20,150 bases of DNA, from the NCBI GenBank assembly GCA_023431215.1, contig JAEYXR010000129.1, positions 1 through 20,150 on the forward strand. The letters are read 5' to 3'. The position numbers and the translations under genes are program-made. Shown here in pieces: positions 1-7,725 of this stretch (position 1 is the stretch's first letter; the number at the start of each line of letters is the position of its first letter). A model generated the notes under the pieces. It searched no databases. It saw only the letters and a list, made by a program, of their open reading frames with translations, and was not told where the DNA came from. Source of the stretch: Bacillota bacterium (GTDB lineage Bacteria; Bacillota; Clostridia; Oscillospirales; Ruminococcaceae).

Positions 1-409
1 GCTTTAACACTGCAGAAATCATCAGTACAATGACAGCAGATTTTATACCCTCAAAGGCATAAAACACCCAGGAGATCTCTTTAAACTTGACGTAGAAAAG
101 GGAGATGATGGAAATAATGATAAAAGAGGGAAGAACCACGCCAAAAGTAGCAGTAAGTGAGCCAATAATCCCGGCTTGCCGATACCCAACAAATGTAGCT
201 GTATTGACAGCAAGAACACCAGGTGTAGATTCAGCAATGGCTAAAAGATCAAGCATATCTTCATCATCCATCCACTGATGCTGCTCAACAACTTCTCGAT
301 GAATTAATGGAATCATGGCGTAACCGCCGCCAAAGGTAAAGGCTCCTATTCTAAAAAAGGAACAGAATAAAGCCTTAAGTATTGCCATTGTGGACTTAGC
401 GTCAGACAT
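1..409 (-). CDS. Chromate transporter (CHR family), N-terminal part, runs off window
   Basis: Translation of the minus strand from an ATG at 409 gives 136 residues with no stop before the window edge. The N-terminus carries the CHR-family signature FTFGGGYAMIPLI (about residues 24-36). A second signature, ESTPGVLAVNTATFVGYRQAG, lies near residues 60-80, followed by hydrophobic segments. In the family this is a membrane permease half-unit. Short CHR proteins of about 190 residues usually work as pairs, so a partner gene may lie beyond position 1 (inference). Whether the substrate is chromate or another anion cannot be told from sequence. The start is supported by an AGGAGG-type ribosome site at 419-425, 9 nt upstream, and by a consensus promoter at 444-472. 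The gene is divergent from hppA. Confidence 0.88.
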   Translation of the reverse strand, partial: MSDAKSTMAILKALFCSFFRIGAFTFGGGYAMIPLIHREVVEQHQWMDDEDMLDLLAIAESTPGVLAVNTATFVGYRQAGIIGSLTATFGVVLPSFIIISIISLFYVKFKEISWVFYAFEGIKSAVIVLMISAVLK

Positions 410-443
410 ATAATAAATGCCTCCTGTTTGTCAAATTTAGTTC

Positions 444-472
444 ATTGTATTACCCATCCAAAAAATTGTCAA
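444..472 (-). promoter_or_regulatory. Sigma-A-type promoter for the chromate transporter gene
   Basis: On the minus strand TTGACA (472-467) is separated by exactly 17 nt from TACAAT (449-444). This would start transcription near 437, leaving a leader of about 28 nt that contains the ribosome site. It is a near-perfect vegetative promoter, which suggests constitutive or repressor-controlled expression. No clear operator palindrome was seen. Confidence 0.8.
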
Positions 473-535
473 TAAAGATGCTTGTTAGTATAATATCGAA
501 ATGACGAAAATATCAGATAACATGCTGAACTTTAA

Positions 536-564
536 TTGACATTATTTAACAAGAATGCTAAAAT
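536..564 (+). promoter_or_regulatory. Sigma-A-type promoter for hppA
   Basis: TTGACA at 536-541, a 17-nt spacer, then TAAAAT at 559-564, predicting a transcript start near 571. It faces away from the transporter promoter, so the two genes are divergently transcribed from the same intergenic region. Confidence 0.75.
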
Positions 565-570
565 TATAAC

Positions 571-758
571 ACATTAAAGGGTAATTATTGCCACTATAAT
601 CTTTTTTGAGATAGTCTGATTGAAGTTAAAATATACTTGATACGAAAGAGTATTTGGTGCTTTTTTGCCCAAAAAGAAAAGAATCAGTTTTTGTGCAACA
701 GCTACTTAAAAAAGAAAAGTATGCCTTAAAAAGAGAGATGAAAGAGGGAGATCATACT
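571..758 (+). other. Long A/T-rich untranslated leader of hppA
   Basis: About 188 nt separate the predicted transcript start from the chosen GTG start. The stretch is A/T-rich, and I recognise no known riboswitch core, tRNA-like element or terminator hairpin in it. The frame is open from a TTG at 654, so an N-terminally longer protein is formally possible. The added residues are Lys-rich and unlike the family N-terminus. The rest of the 410-758 gap holds only the two divergent promoters and the transporter's ribosome site. Confidence 0.4.
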
Positions 759-2849
759 GTGGATTTGATGTTTTTAGCACCAATTGGAGCTGCGGCCGCA
801 TTGCTTTATGCAATTTTTTTGGCCAAACGGGTGATGAAAGCCGAAGAAGGTACCCCGCTGATGAAGGAGATCGCCGGACATATTAGGACGGGAGCAAATG
901 CTTATTTAAAAAGGCAATATAAAACAGTTGCCATCTTTTTTGCAATTGTATGCTTGGCCTTGGCTGTCTTGGCAGCTCTTGGCTATGTCAATGTCTTTGT
1001 CCCTGTTGCTTTTGTAACCGGTGGATTTTTCTCGTCTCTTTCCGGCTATTTTGGTATGAAAATAGCAACTGCGGCCAATTCACGTACCGCATTCAGTGCC
1101 CAGCACTCTTTAAACAGCGGTTTGAAGGTTGCTTTTTCTGCCGGTGCTGTTATGGGCTTTACGGTAGTTGGTCTTGGCATGCTGGATATGTCAATCTGGT
1201 ACTACATATTAAAGTTTGTTTACCGTAATCTGGATGCTGCAGCTCAGGCTCAGCAAATTGCCTCCTCTATGCTTACCTTTGGAATGGGTGCTTCGGCGGC
1301 AGCCCTGTTTGCCCGCGTGGGTGGCGGCATCTTTACCAAAGCGGCTGACGTAGGTGCTGATTTGGTGGGTAAGGTGGAGGCTGGTATTCCCGAGGATGAC
1401 CCGCGCAACCCTGCTGTTATTGCCGATAACGTTGGTGATAATGTAGGTGACGTAGCGGGTATGGGTGCAGACCTTTATGAGTCCTATGCCGGTGCCCGCC
1501 TTTCTGCATTTGCTCTGGCTGTTGCAGCAGGTTATGGTATGGGTGGTATGGGTATCCCCGTAGCCATCTGCACAATCGGTATTTTTGCCTCTATTATCGG
1601 AACCTTGTTTGTAAAAACTGAGGAAAATGCAAACCAGCATACATTGTTGCTTGCTCTGCGTAAGGGTACCTACATCAGTGCTATTCTTGTTGCAATTGCA
1701 TCTTACTTCCTAATTAAATTTACACTTGGTGACGATAACATCGGTACTTACTTTGCTGTGCTCTCCGGATTGTTGGCTGGTGTGCTTATAGGGTACTTTA
1801 CTGAATATTACACTTCCGACACCTACAAACCAACCCAGAAACTTGCGGGAACCTCCAGAACTGGCCCTGCAACTATAATAATAGGCGGGCTTTCGTTGGG
1901 TATGCTAAGCACTGCTATTCCTGTACTGATTGTAAGTGTTTCTGTTCTAGTCAGCTTTTACTCTGCAGGCGGTGCTGCAAATTTCAGCGCCGGTTTGTAC
2001 GGCATTGCTGTTTCTGCAGTAGGTATGCTTTCTACGCTTGGAATTACCCTTGCTACCGATGCCTATGGCCCTGTGGCTGACAATGCCGGTGGCATAGCTG
2101 AAATGGCAGGCCTGCCGGAGTTTGTTCGCGAACGCACCGATGCACTGGATTCTTTGGGGAACACCACAGCGGCAACCGGCAAGGGCTTTGCAATAGGTTC
2201 TGCAGCATTAACGGCCTTGGCTTTAATTGCTGCATTTGTAGACCAAATTAGCCTTATTGCTCCCGAATATGAACTTAACTTGAGTATTACCTATCCGCCC
2301 ACACTCATTGGTTTATTTATAGGTGCAATGCTGCCATTTGTGTTTGGTGCCATGACCATGGATTCTGTTGGGCGCGCAGCACAAAGTATTGTTTATGAGG
2401 TTCGCCGTCAATTTAAAGAAATTGCCGGCATTATGACCGGAGAAGCCAAACCTGATTACGAAAGCTGCGTTGACCTTTGCACTAAGTCTGCCTTAAAAGA
2501 GATGGTTGCCCCTGCAGTAATGACTCTACTGGCCCCCATTGCGGTAGGACTGGTTCTTGGTGTAAATGGTGTTGCCGGTATGCTTGCCGGTTCCACCATT
2601 TCCGGATTTGTTCTAGCGGTTATGATGTCAAATGCAGGCGGTGCGTGGGATAACGCCAAGAAGTATATTGAGTCCGGCCATGAGGGAGGCAAAGGTTCCG
2701 AATGCCATAAGGCTGCGGTTGTCGGTGATACTGTAGGTGACCCCTTTAAGGATACCAGCGGACCTTCTATCAATATTCTGATTAAGCTGCTTTCAGTTGT
2801 TGCCATTGTTTTTGCAGCAGTGTTTGTCAATTTCTCCTTTATTCGTTAA
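759..2849 (+). CDS. hppA: Membrane-bound pyrophosphatase, ion-pumping, K+-dependent type
   Basis: The 696-residue product hydrolyses pyrophosphate and couples this to H+ and/or Na+ export across the membrane. The substrate-binding motif DVGADLVGKVE is at about residues 197-207. The acidic repeat DNVGDNVGD is at 223-231 and GDTVGDPFKDTSGPS lies near the C-terminus. Some 15-16 hydrophobic segments fill the rest. The motif GNTTAATGKG starts at residue 467, with Ala at 471. K+-independent enzymes have Lys there, so this belongs to the K+-dependent class (family knowledge). H+ versus Na+ specificity cannot be settled by eye. The GTG at 759 was chosen because GAGGGAG (744-750) lies 8 nt upstream and the protein then begins like its relatives. 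ATG 738 and TTG 654 are in-frame alternatives. Transcription appears monocistronic, with its own promoter and terminator. Confidence 0.95.
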   Translation: MDLMFLAPIGAAAALLYAIFLAKRVMKAEEGTPLMKEIAGHIRTGANAYLKRQYKTVAIFFAIVCLALAVLAALGYVNVFVPVAFVTGGFFSSLSGYFGMKIATAANSRTAFSAQHSLNSGLKVAFSAGAVMGFTVVGLGMLDMSIWYYILKFVYRNLDAAAQAQQIASSMLTFGMGASAAALFARVGGGIFTKAADVGADLVGKVEAGIPEDDPRNPAVIADNVGDNVGDVAGMGADLYESYAGARLSAFALAVAAGYGMGGMGIPVAICTIGIFASIIGTLFVKTEENANQHTLLLALRKGTYISAILVAIASYFLIKFTLGDDNIGTYFAVLSGLLAGVLIGYFTEYYTSDTYKPTQKLAGTSRTGPATIIIGGLSLGMLSTAIPVLIVSVSVLVSFYSAGGAANFSAGLYGIAVSAVGMLSTLGITLATDAYGPVADNAGGIAEMAGLPEFVRERTDALDSLGNTTAATGKGFAIGSAALTALALIAAFVDQISLIAPEYELNLSITYPPTLIGLFIGAMLPFVFGAMTMDSVGRAAQSIVYEVRRQFKEIAGIMTGEAKPDYESCVDLCTKSALKEMVAPAVMTLLAPIAVGLVLGVNGVAGMLAGSTISGFVLAVMMSNAGGAWDNAKKYIESGHEGGKGSECHKAAVVGDTVGDPFKDTSGPSINILIKLLSVVAIVFAAVFVNFSFIR

Positions 2850-2890
2850 TAGATTGCAGAATCACTTTCCATAAAGCAAATATAAAAATG

Positions 2891-2938
2891 AGCCACAGCA
2901 TATTTTAAGCGAAAGCTTAGATATACTGTGGCTTTTTT
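2891..2938 (+). terminator. Rho-independent terminator after hppA
   Basis: AGCCACAG (2891-2898) pairs with CTGTGGCT (2926-2933). The stem continues inside with ATAT/ATAT and a TTAAGC-GAAA-GCTTA tip, and a run of T begins at 2933. It lies about 40 nt after the hppA stop. Confidence 0.88.
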
Positions 2939-2972
2939 GCAAATTGATAAACACCAAGAGGTAAATAAATGA

Positions 2973-3587
2973 CAATCGGTGGCGGTTGAAAACTTGCTTA
3001 GGTACTATATATAATAGTAAATTTACCTGTTATCCTGCTTGTAACGAGTCTGCGGACAATATTGTGGGTATTTAAATGCTAAAGACTACTTTCGTTTAGA
3101 AAATAAGAATAGGGAAGAAGTGATGCAAAAGGCTGTTAAACCGGCTTATTTTGAACCGGAAAGTGTTAAGGCGGACGTGCTATTTAGAAATATGAAGAGT
3201 AGCCACAACAGTCTGGCAGTTGTGTTGGATGAATATGGTGGTATGGTTGGCTTTGTAACGATTAGCGACTTAATAGAATAGCTTGTTGGAGATTTGGGAA
3301 AAGAGTCATCTGAAATAGATGACTCCAAAGTCATTAAGCAGATAGAATCTAACACATGGAAGATTCATGGCAGCACCTCAATTTATGAGGTATCCAAGGT
3401 CCTTGGCATACCCCTTTCCGGGGATTACGAAACCTTATATGGCTTTGTTTTTAGTGAGCTTGGTTCCATACCACAGGATGGGTCTACAGTAGAATTAGAA
3501 GCTTCGGGGCTTATTATCAAGATAATAGAAATTAGTGAGCATCAGGTTGAAAAGGTAGTGGTTTGCATAGAGCCACATTTTCAGTAA
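2973..3587 (+). pseudogene. Decayed CBS/CorC (hemolysin-C/CNNM-like) protein gene, N-terminus missing
   Basis: Pieces of one CBS plus CorC/HlyC-type protein can be read across all of this stretch, but only by changing frame. AVENLLR (about 2982-3002) is in one frame and NSKFTCYPACNESADNIVG (3013-3069) is in a second. YLNAKDYFRLENKN through SDLIE (3069-3278) is back in the first. An in-frame TAG at 3279-3281 stands where relatives have a sense codon, just before LVGDL. The remaining 101 codons read through to the stop at 3585-3587 and match the C-terminal CorC domain (YETLYGFVFSELGSIPQDG). The N-terminal membrane domain (DUF21) and the start of the first CBS domain are absent. In the family these are membrane proteins linked to divalent cation transport or efflux. 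With at least two frameshifts, a nonsense codon and a missing N-terminus, I call it dead. The left boundary is approximate. Confidence 0.82.
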
Positions 3588-3596
3588 AGAAAGAAG

Positions 3597-3624
3597 CTGC
3601 CTATATAAGAGGTAGTGCTTTTTA
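3597..3624 (+). terminator. Weak possible terminator after the pseudogene
   Basis: CTGCCT (3597-3602) can pair with AGGTAG (3610-3615, one G-T wobble), with a T run at 3619-3623. The stem is only 6 bp, so this is tentative. It would separate the pseudogene remnant from the leuA promoter. Confidence 0.35.
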
Positions 3625-3641
3625 TACCAAATAATTGCATT

Positions 3642-3669
3642 TTGCATAAAGCCTATGCTATCATATAAT
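3642..3669 (+). promoter_or_regulatory. Sigma-A-type promoter for leuA
   Basis: TTGCAT (3642-3647), a 16-nt spacer and a perfect TATAAT (3664-3669). The predicted start, near 3676, leaves a leader of about 31 nt. That is too short for a T-box or leader-peptide attenuator, so control would have to be at the promoter. The predicted transcript start also excludes the upstream TTG at 3674 as the leuA start. Confidence 0.65.
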
Positions 3670-3706
3670 TCAGTTGGAATTTATTGCCGAAAAAGAGGTG
3701 CCGGAT

Positions 3707-5206
3707 ATGAGAGAAATCTTAATTTTTGATACAACCATGAGAGACGGAGAACAGTCTCCCGGATGCACCATGAACACACAGGAAAAGCTGGAAATTGCCC
3801 GCCAGTTGGAGCGGCTGGGTGTAGATGTCATTGAGGCAGGATTTCCGGTTTCTTCTCCCGATGATTTTGAGGCGGTGCGCCAAGTTGCAGATGCAGTAAC
3901 AAACCCGGTTGTAGCAGCACTTTGCCGTGCGGTACGTGGAGATATAGATACAGCCTGGGAGGCTTTAAAAAAAGCAAAGCATCCCAGACTCCATGTGTTT
4001 ATTGCCACCAGTGATTTGCACATAGAGGTAAAGCTGGGGCTAACCCGTGAGCAGGTGCTGGACAGAATCAAAGATTGTGTGTCGTATGCCAAAAGCCTGT
4101 GTTGGGATGTGGAGTTTTCTGCCGAAGACAGTACCCGCAGTGACAGAGAATTTTTGCTTGAGGCTTTTAATACTGCGGTCCAGGCAGGCGCAACTACCAT
4201 TAATATTGCAGATACTGTAGGGTATATTCTGCCCGAAGAAATGTATGACTTAGTAAGCTATATCAAGGAAAATTTACATAATAGCAATGCAATAACCCTC
4301 TCTGTACATTGTCACAATGATTTGGGTATGGCTGTGGCCAATTCATTGGCGGCTCTGCGCGCAGGGGCTAATCAGGTGGAGGGAAGTATCAACGGAATAG
4401 GGGAGCGTGCGGGGAATGTTGCTCTGGAAGAAGTGATAATGGCGCTGCATACCCGCGAAAATCAGCTGGGGCTGCATACTCATATCAATACCAAGCAAAT
4501 TTACCGTACCAGCAAGCTGGTGGCCAATGTCAATGGTTCCAAAGTATCACCAAATAAGCCCATTGTAGGACGGAATGCCTTTAACCATGAAGCAGGCATT
4601 CACCAGCATGGCGTGCTGAAAAACCCCTTGACCTATGAAATTATGTCTCCTGACTCCATAGGAATCCACCAAAGCGATTTGACCATGGGTAAGCATTCCG
4701 GGCGGCATGCTTTTGTGCAGCGGGTGGAAGAGCTGGGATATATTTTGTCAGAAGAAGCCTTGGAAAAAGCGTTTGAACGCTTTTTGGCTCTGGCAGACCG
4801 CAAGAAAAATGTTACCAACAAGGATATAGAAGCTTTGGTAAGCGCACTGGGATATGCCATCCCGGAAACCTATCGGCTACATAGTTTTGTTGTAAACAGT
4901 GGTACTGTCATATCGGCAACTGCTGTGGTAAAACTCATGAAAAACGGGGAAGAAATTGAACATGTTGCCAGAGGCGACGGCCCCATTGATGCGGCATTTA
5001 AGGCAATTGACAGAATTGTAAAAGAAGGTTGCCAATTGGTAAGCTATACTATTAACTCCGTCACTGAAGGTGAGGATGCTCTGGGTGAAGTAACGGTAAA
5101 GCTTAAAAAGGGTGAGAGTACAATTGTAGGTCGAGGCCTCTCCACTGATATTTTTGAGGCAAGCCTCAAAGCATATCTCAATGCCATCAACAAAGCTATT
5201 ATATAA
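3707..5206 (+). CDS. leuA: 2-isopropylmalate synthase
   Basis: The 499-residue enzyme condenses acetyl-CoA with 2-oxoisovalerate, the first committed step of leucine synthesis, in the cytoplasm. The N-terminal HMGL-like barrel opens with DTTMRDGEQSPG; Asp8 is the expected metal ligand, and Met replaces the usual Leu. HCHND at 201-205 supplies the two metal-binding His. SINGIGERAGN and NAFNHEAGIHQHG follow in the expected order. The last 130 or so residues look like the LeuA dimer/allosteric domain that binds leucine in the family, so feedback inhibition is expected. Full length is normal. ATG 3707 is preferred because GAGGTG (3695-3700) sits 6 nt upstream. It leads a probable operon with the hypothetical gene and cimA. 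leuB, leuC and leuD are not in the window. Confidence 0.95.
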   Translation: MREILIFDTTMRDGEQSPGCTMNTQEKLEIARQLERLGVDVIEAGFPVSSPDDFEAVRQVADAVTNPVVAALCRAVRGDIDTAWEALKKAKHPRLHVFIATSDLHIEVKLGLTREQVLDRIKDCVSYAKSLCWDVEFSAEDSTRSDREFLLEAFNTAVQAGATTINIADTVGYILPEEMYDLVSYIKENLHNSNAITLSVHCHNDLGMAVANSLAALRAGANQVEGSINGIGERAGNVALEEVIMALHTRENQLGLHTHINTKQIYRTSKLVANVNGSKVSPNKPIVGRNAFNHEAGIHQHGVLKNPLTYEIMSPDSIGIHQSDLTMGKHSGRHAFVQRVEELGYILSEEALEKAFERFLALADRKKNVTNKDIEALVSALGYAIPETYRLHSFVVNSGTVISATAVVKLMKNGEEIEHVARGDGPIDAAFKAIDRIVKEGCQLVSYTINSVTEGEDALGEVTVKLKKGESTIVGRGLSTDIFEASLKAYLNAINKAII

Positions 5207-5314
5207 AAGGTTTCATGTGTCTATAACACATACAGAAATCCTAGTAGCGCTGAATGTAATTCATATCATTGATAGGGTCATGAAAGGTCTGCTTTATTAG
5301 GGGAGCTTTTTAAA

Positions 5315-5896
5315 ATGAAAAAACACAGGTTGACTTTGCCCATATTTTTAGCTGTCAGCCTTTTCACCATCATTGCTATCATTCTATCTTTTATAAATGA
5401 TAGAACATTAAGCGTACCAATGTCAGATAATGCAGCAAAAATTCTGAGTAATGAAGGGTATTATCTAAGCTACACAACACAATGGTTGTTAGCAGACAAT
5501 CAAGTTGTAAAGGTAGAAGAAGCTTTGGATAACGGAGCTTTTTTGCAAAAATATGAAATGGACGGAAAGCCTTTGATTTCTGTTACAAGTGGTAACTCTG
5601 TTAGTGTATTTTGGGAAAATGAGCTGATTCAGGAGTTAAAAAATTCTGATTTACAAACTGCCCCCTACAGCAATCTGCAGTTTAATGGAGTATGCGGAAA
5701 CCGGATGCTAGATGGAAATGACCTTTACTACGAGGAATACGATTATACATTTAATAATAAAAAACATAGATTGCGTTTTTTGTTTTCTGACCAACAGTTG
5801 TGGGGTCTTCAATTTGACAAAGATAATCAATATGTAAAGGTAATTACTTTAAGCAAGGAAATACCGGAAGATTTATCGGCATTAATAAAAAATTAA
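5315..5896 (+). CDS. Hypothetical membrane-anchored protein between leuA and cimA
   Basis: I do not recognise this 193-residue protein. It starts with MKKHR, followed by one hydrophobic segment (about residues 8-27). The remaining 165 residues are polar and aromatic-rich, so it should be anchored in the membrane with its bulk outside the cell. There is no lipobox, and only one Cys (near 128), so it is not a lipoprotein. The C-terminal part (from about YYEEYDYTF to VKVITL) has alternating patterns suggesting beta strands. ATG 5315 is well supported by AGGGGAG (5299-5305), 9 nt upstream. It lies 108 nt after leuA and 60 nt before cimA, on the same strand and without an intervening terminator, so it is probably co-transcribed. 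A role in amino-acid synthesis is not evident; an extracytoplasmic protein there may simply be a passenger. Confidence 0.75.
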   Translation: MKKHRLTLPIFLAVSLFTIIAIILSFINDRTLSVPMSDNAAKILSNEGYYLSYTTQWLLADNQVVKVEEALDNGAFLQKYEMDGKPLISVTSGNSVSVFWENELIQELKNSDLQTAPYSNLQFNGVCGNRMLDGNDLYYEEYDYTFNNKKHRLRFLFSDQQLWGLQFDKDNQYVKVITLSKEIPEDLSALIKN

Positions 5897-5956
5897 TAAC
5901 ACTAGATTGCCGGAGATACCTTATCAAAGAAAGAAACAAAAAAGGAGGGAAACGAT

Positions 5957-7531
5957 TTGAATCAAATTGAAATTTTAGATACGACCCTCCGGGACGGAGC
6001 TCAGGGGGAAGGCGTTAGCTTTTCGCTGGAAGACAAGCTGAACATTACTCAAAAGCTGGCCAGACTGGGTATTGCTTTTATTGAAGCAGGAAATCCTGCG
6101 TCCAATCCAAAGGATATGGAGTTTTTTCAGCGAGTGCACAGTTTGGAATTAGGTGCTACCCATATTGTTGCCTTTGGCGCTACCCGTAAAAAGAATATTT
6201 GTGTTTTGGAGGATGAAAACTGCCAGGCGTTATTGGCGGCACAGACAAAATGGGTATCCATCTTTGGCAAGTGTTGGGACCTGCATGTTCAAGATGTCCT
6301 TCGTACCACCCTGGAAGAAAACCTTAAAATGATAGAAGAGACGGTGCGCTTTTATAAAGAAAACGGACGTTTTGTTATTTTTGATGCTGAACATTTTTTT
6401 GACGGATATAAAAACAACCCCGCCTATGCCGTGAAAGCCTTGGAGGCAGCTGTTAGGGCAGGAGCGGACAGGATTTGCCTGTGCGATACCAATGGTGCCT
6501 GTTTTCCTCATCAGGTTGGTAATATGACAGAGGCTGTTGTGCATAAATTCGCCGGAACTCCGGTAGGAATACATACACACAATGATGTGGGATGCGCCGT
6601 GGCCAATTCTATTTCGGCGGTGTTGGCAGGTGCAACCCATGTTCAGGGTACCTATCTGGGCTATGGGGAGCGCTGCGGCAATGCCACACTTGCCACAATC
6701 ATTGCCGATCTTCAGCTAAAGCTTGGCTACGGATGCATTCCTGCTGATAAAATAGGTCGGCTTACCAAAACAGCCCGATATATTGCAGAGGTGGCAAATC
6801 AGCTGGTGCCTGCTAACATGCCTTATGTGGGTAAAAGTGCTTTTGCTCACAAGGGAGGTATGCATGTGGACGGTATTTATAAAAATTCAATCTCCTTTGA
6901 GCATATCAGCCCTGATGAGGTAGGCAACAATCGTCATATTTTGCTTTCAGAATATGCCGGTCGTTCGGCAATTGCTAAGCGAGTGGCAGAAATTGACAGT
7001 ACTGTGACAAGAGATAGTGCAGTTACAGAAGAGCTGATTGAAAAACTAAAGATGCTGGAATACGAAGGCTATGCCTTTGAATCCGCAGGTGCCAGTTTTG
7101 AAATATTTGCATTAAAGCACCTGGGTCGCTACAAACCGGCTTTTAGCTTGGAGTATTTTAAAATTATCAGTGAAGAACCTGCCCTGCATGTAGCAAGTTC
7201 CTGCTGTGCGCTTATTAAAATAAAGGTTGGCGAAAGCATTGAAATGACCTCAGCAGAGGGGGAAGGCCCGGTGCATGCCATGGACGTGGCTATGCGTAAG
7301 GCTTTAGAGGTGTTTTATCCCGTGCTTTCTCAAGTCCGGCTCATTGACTATAAGGTTCGTGTTATGGAAAGCAGCTCTGCTACTGCAGCAAAGGTTAGAG
7401 TGTTAATTGAATCTCGCGACGCCACGTCAGTTTGGACTACCGTAGGGCTTTCGGCAGATATTATTGATGCCAGCTGGCAGGCATTGCGTGACTCCATGGA
7501 GTATAAGCTGATTAAAGATGGCATTATTTAG
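5957..7531 (+). CDS. cimA: (R)-citramalate synthase
   Basis: The 524-residue enzyme condenses pyruvate and acetyl-CoA to (R)-citramalate. This is the entry to threonine-independent isoleucine synthesis, whose later steps share LeuBCD-type enzymes. The N-terminus ILDTTLRDGAQGEGVSFS, with the pattern GNPASNPKD near residues 47-55, is typical of the long citramalate synthase clade rather than of LeuA. HTHND at 206-210 gives the metal-binding His pair, and GYGERCGNA and GKSAFAHKGGMHVDG follow. A C-terminal LeuA-like dimer/regulatory domain is present. Homocitrate or 2-isopropylmalate activity is less likely but cannot be excluded by eye. The start is a TTG: AAAGGAGGG (5942-5950) lies 6-7 nt upstream and no ATG fits. 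A strong terminator follows. Confidence 0.92.
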   Translation: MNQIEILDTTLRDGAQGEGVSFSLEDKLNITQKLARLGIAFIEAGNPASNPKDMEFFQRVHSLELGATHIVAFGATRKKNICVLEDENCQALLAAQTKWVSIFGKCWDLHVQDVLRTTLEENLKMIEETVRFYKENGRFVIFDAEHFFDGYKNNPAYAVKALEAAVRAGADRICLCDTNGACFPHQVGNMTEAVVHKFAGTPVGIHTHNDVGCAVANSISAVLAGATHVQGTYLGYGERCGNATLATIIADLQLKLGYGCIPADKIGRLTKTARYIAEVANQLVPANMPYVGKSAFAHKGGMHVDGIYKNSISFEHISPDEVGNNRHILLSEYAGRSAIAKRVAEIDSTVTRDSAVTEELIEKLKMLEYEGYAFESAGASFEIFALKHLGRYKPAFSLEYFKIISEEPALHVASSCCALIKIKVGESIEMTSAEGEGPVHAMDVAMRKALEVFYPVLSQVRLIDYKVRVMESSSATAAKVRVLIESRDATSVWTTVGLSADIIDASWQALRDSMEYKLIKDGII

Positions 7532-7560
7532 TCCATAAATATTAAAATTGCATCAATTAT

Positions 7561-7610
7561 AAGAAGGTGTTATGAGTCTTTGAGGCCAAAAACACCTTCT
7601 TTGTTTTTTA
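7561..7610 (+). terminator. Rho-independent terminator after cimA
   Basis: A perfect 11-bp stem, AAGAAGGTGTT (7561-7571) with AACACCTTCTT (7591-7601), has a 19-nt loop and a T-rich tail (7602-7609). It separates the amino-acid operon from the sporulation genes. Confidence 0.92.
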
Positions 7611-7629
7611 TAGGTTTGCTAGAAACTTT

Positions 7630-7687
7630 TGTCAAATGTTTTTCTTCCACTTGCTTCGACTGTTTTTTCCCCTTGGGAAATCTATAC
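7630..7687 (+). promoter_or_regulatory. Candidate Spo0A-activated promoter for spoIIGA-sigE
   Basis: TGTCAAA (7630-7636, in the context TTTTGTCAAATGTT) matches the Spo0A box TGTCGAA at 6 of 7 positions. A second 6-of-7 box is on the opposite strand at 7655-7661. A good -10, TATACT (7682-7687), follows, but no TTGACA-like -35 lies 17 nt upstream of it. The B. subtilis spoIIG promoter is known for Spo0A boxes and an abnormally long -35/-10 spacing, so the layout is suggestive. This is inference from motif matches only. Confidence 0.45.
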
Positions 7688-7725
7688 TGGAAATACAGAC
7701 AACACCCACGAAGGTGGTGGATAAA

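Noticed and set aside
3279..3281. In-frame TAG as a possible recoded (readthrough) codon
   Set aside because: The same gene remnant also has two frame changes and lacks its N-terminal domain, so simple pseudogene decay explains the stop better.
5215..5231. ATGTGT/ACACAT hairpin after leuA as a terminator
   Set aside because: The stem is only 6 bp, A/T-rich, and has no T tail. The following genes appear to be in the same operon.
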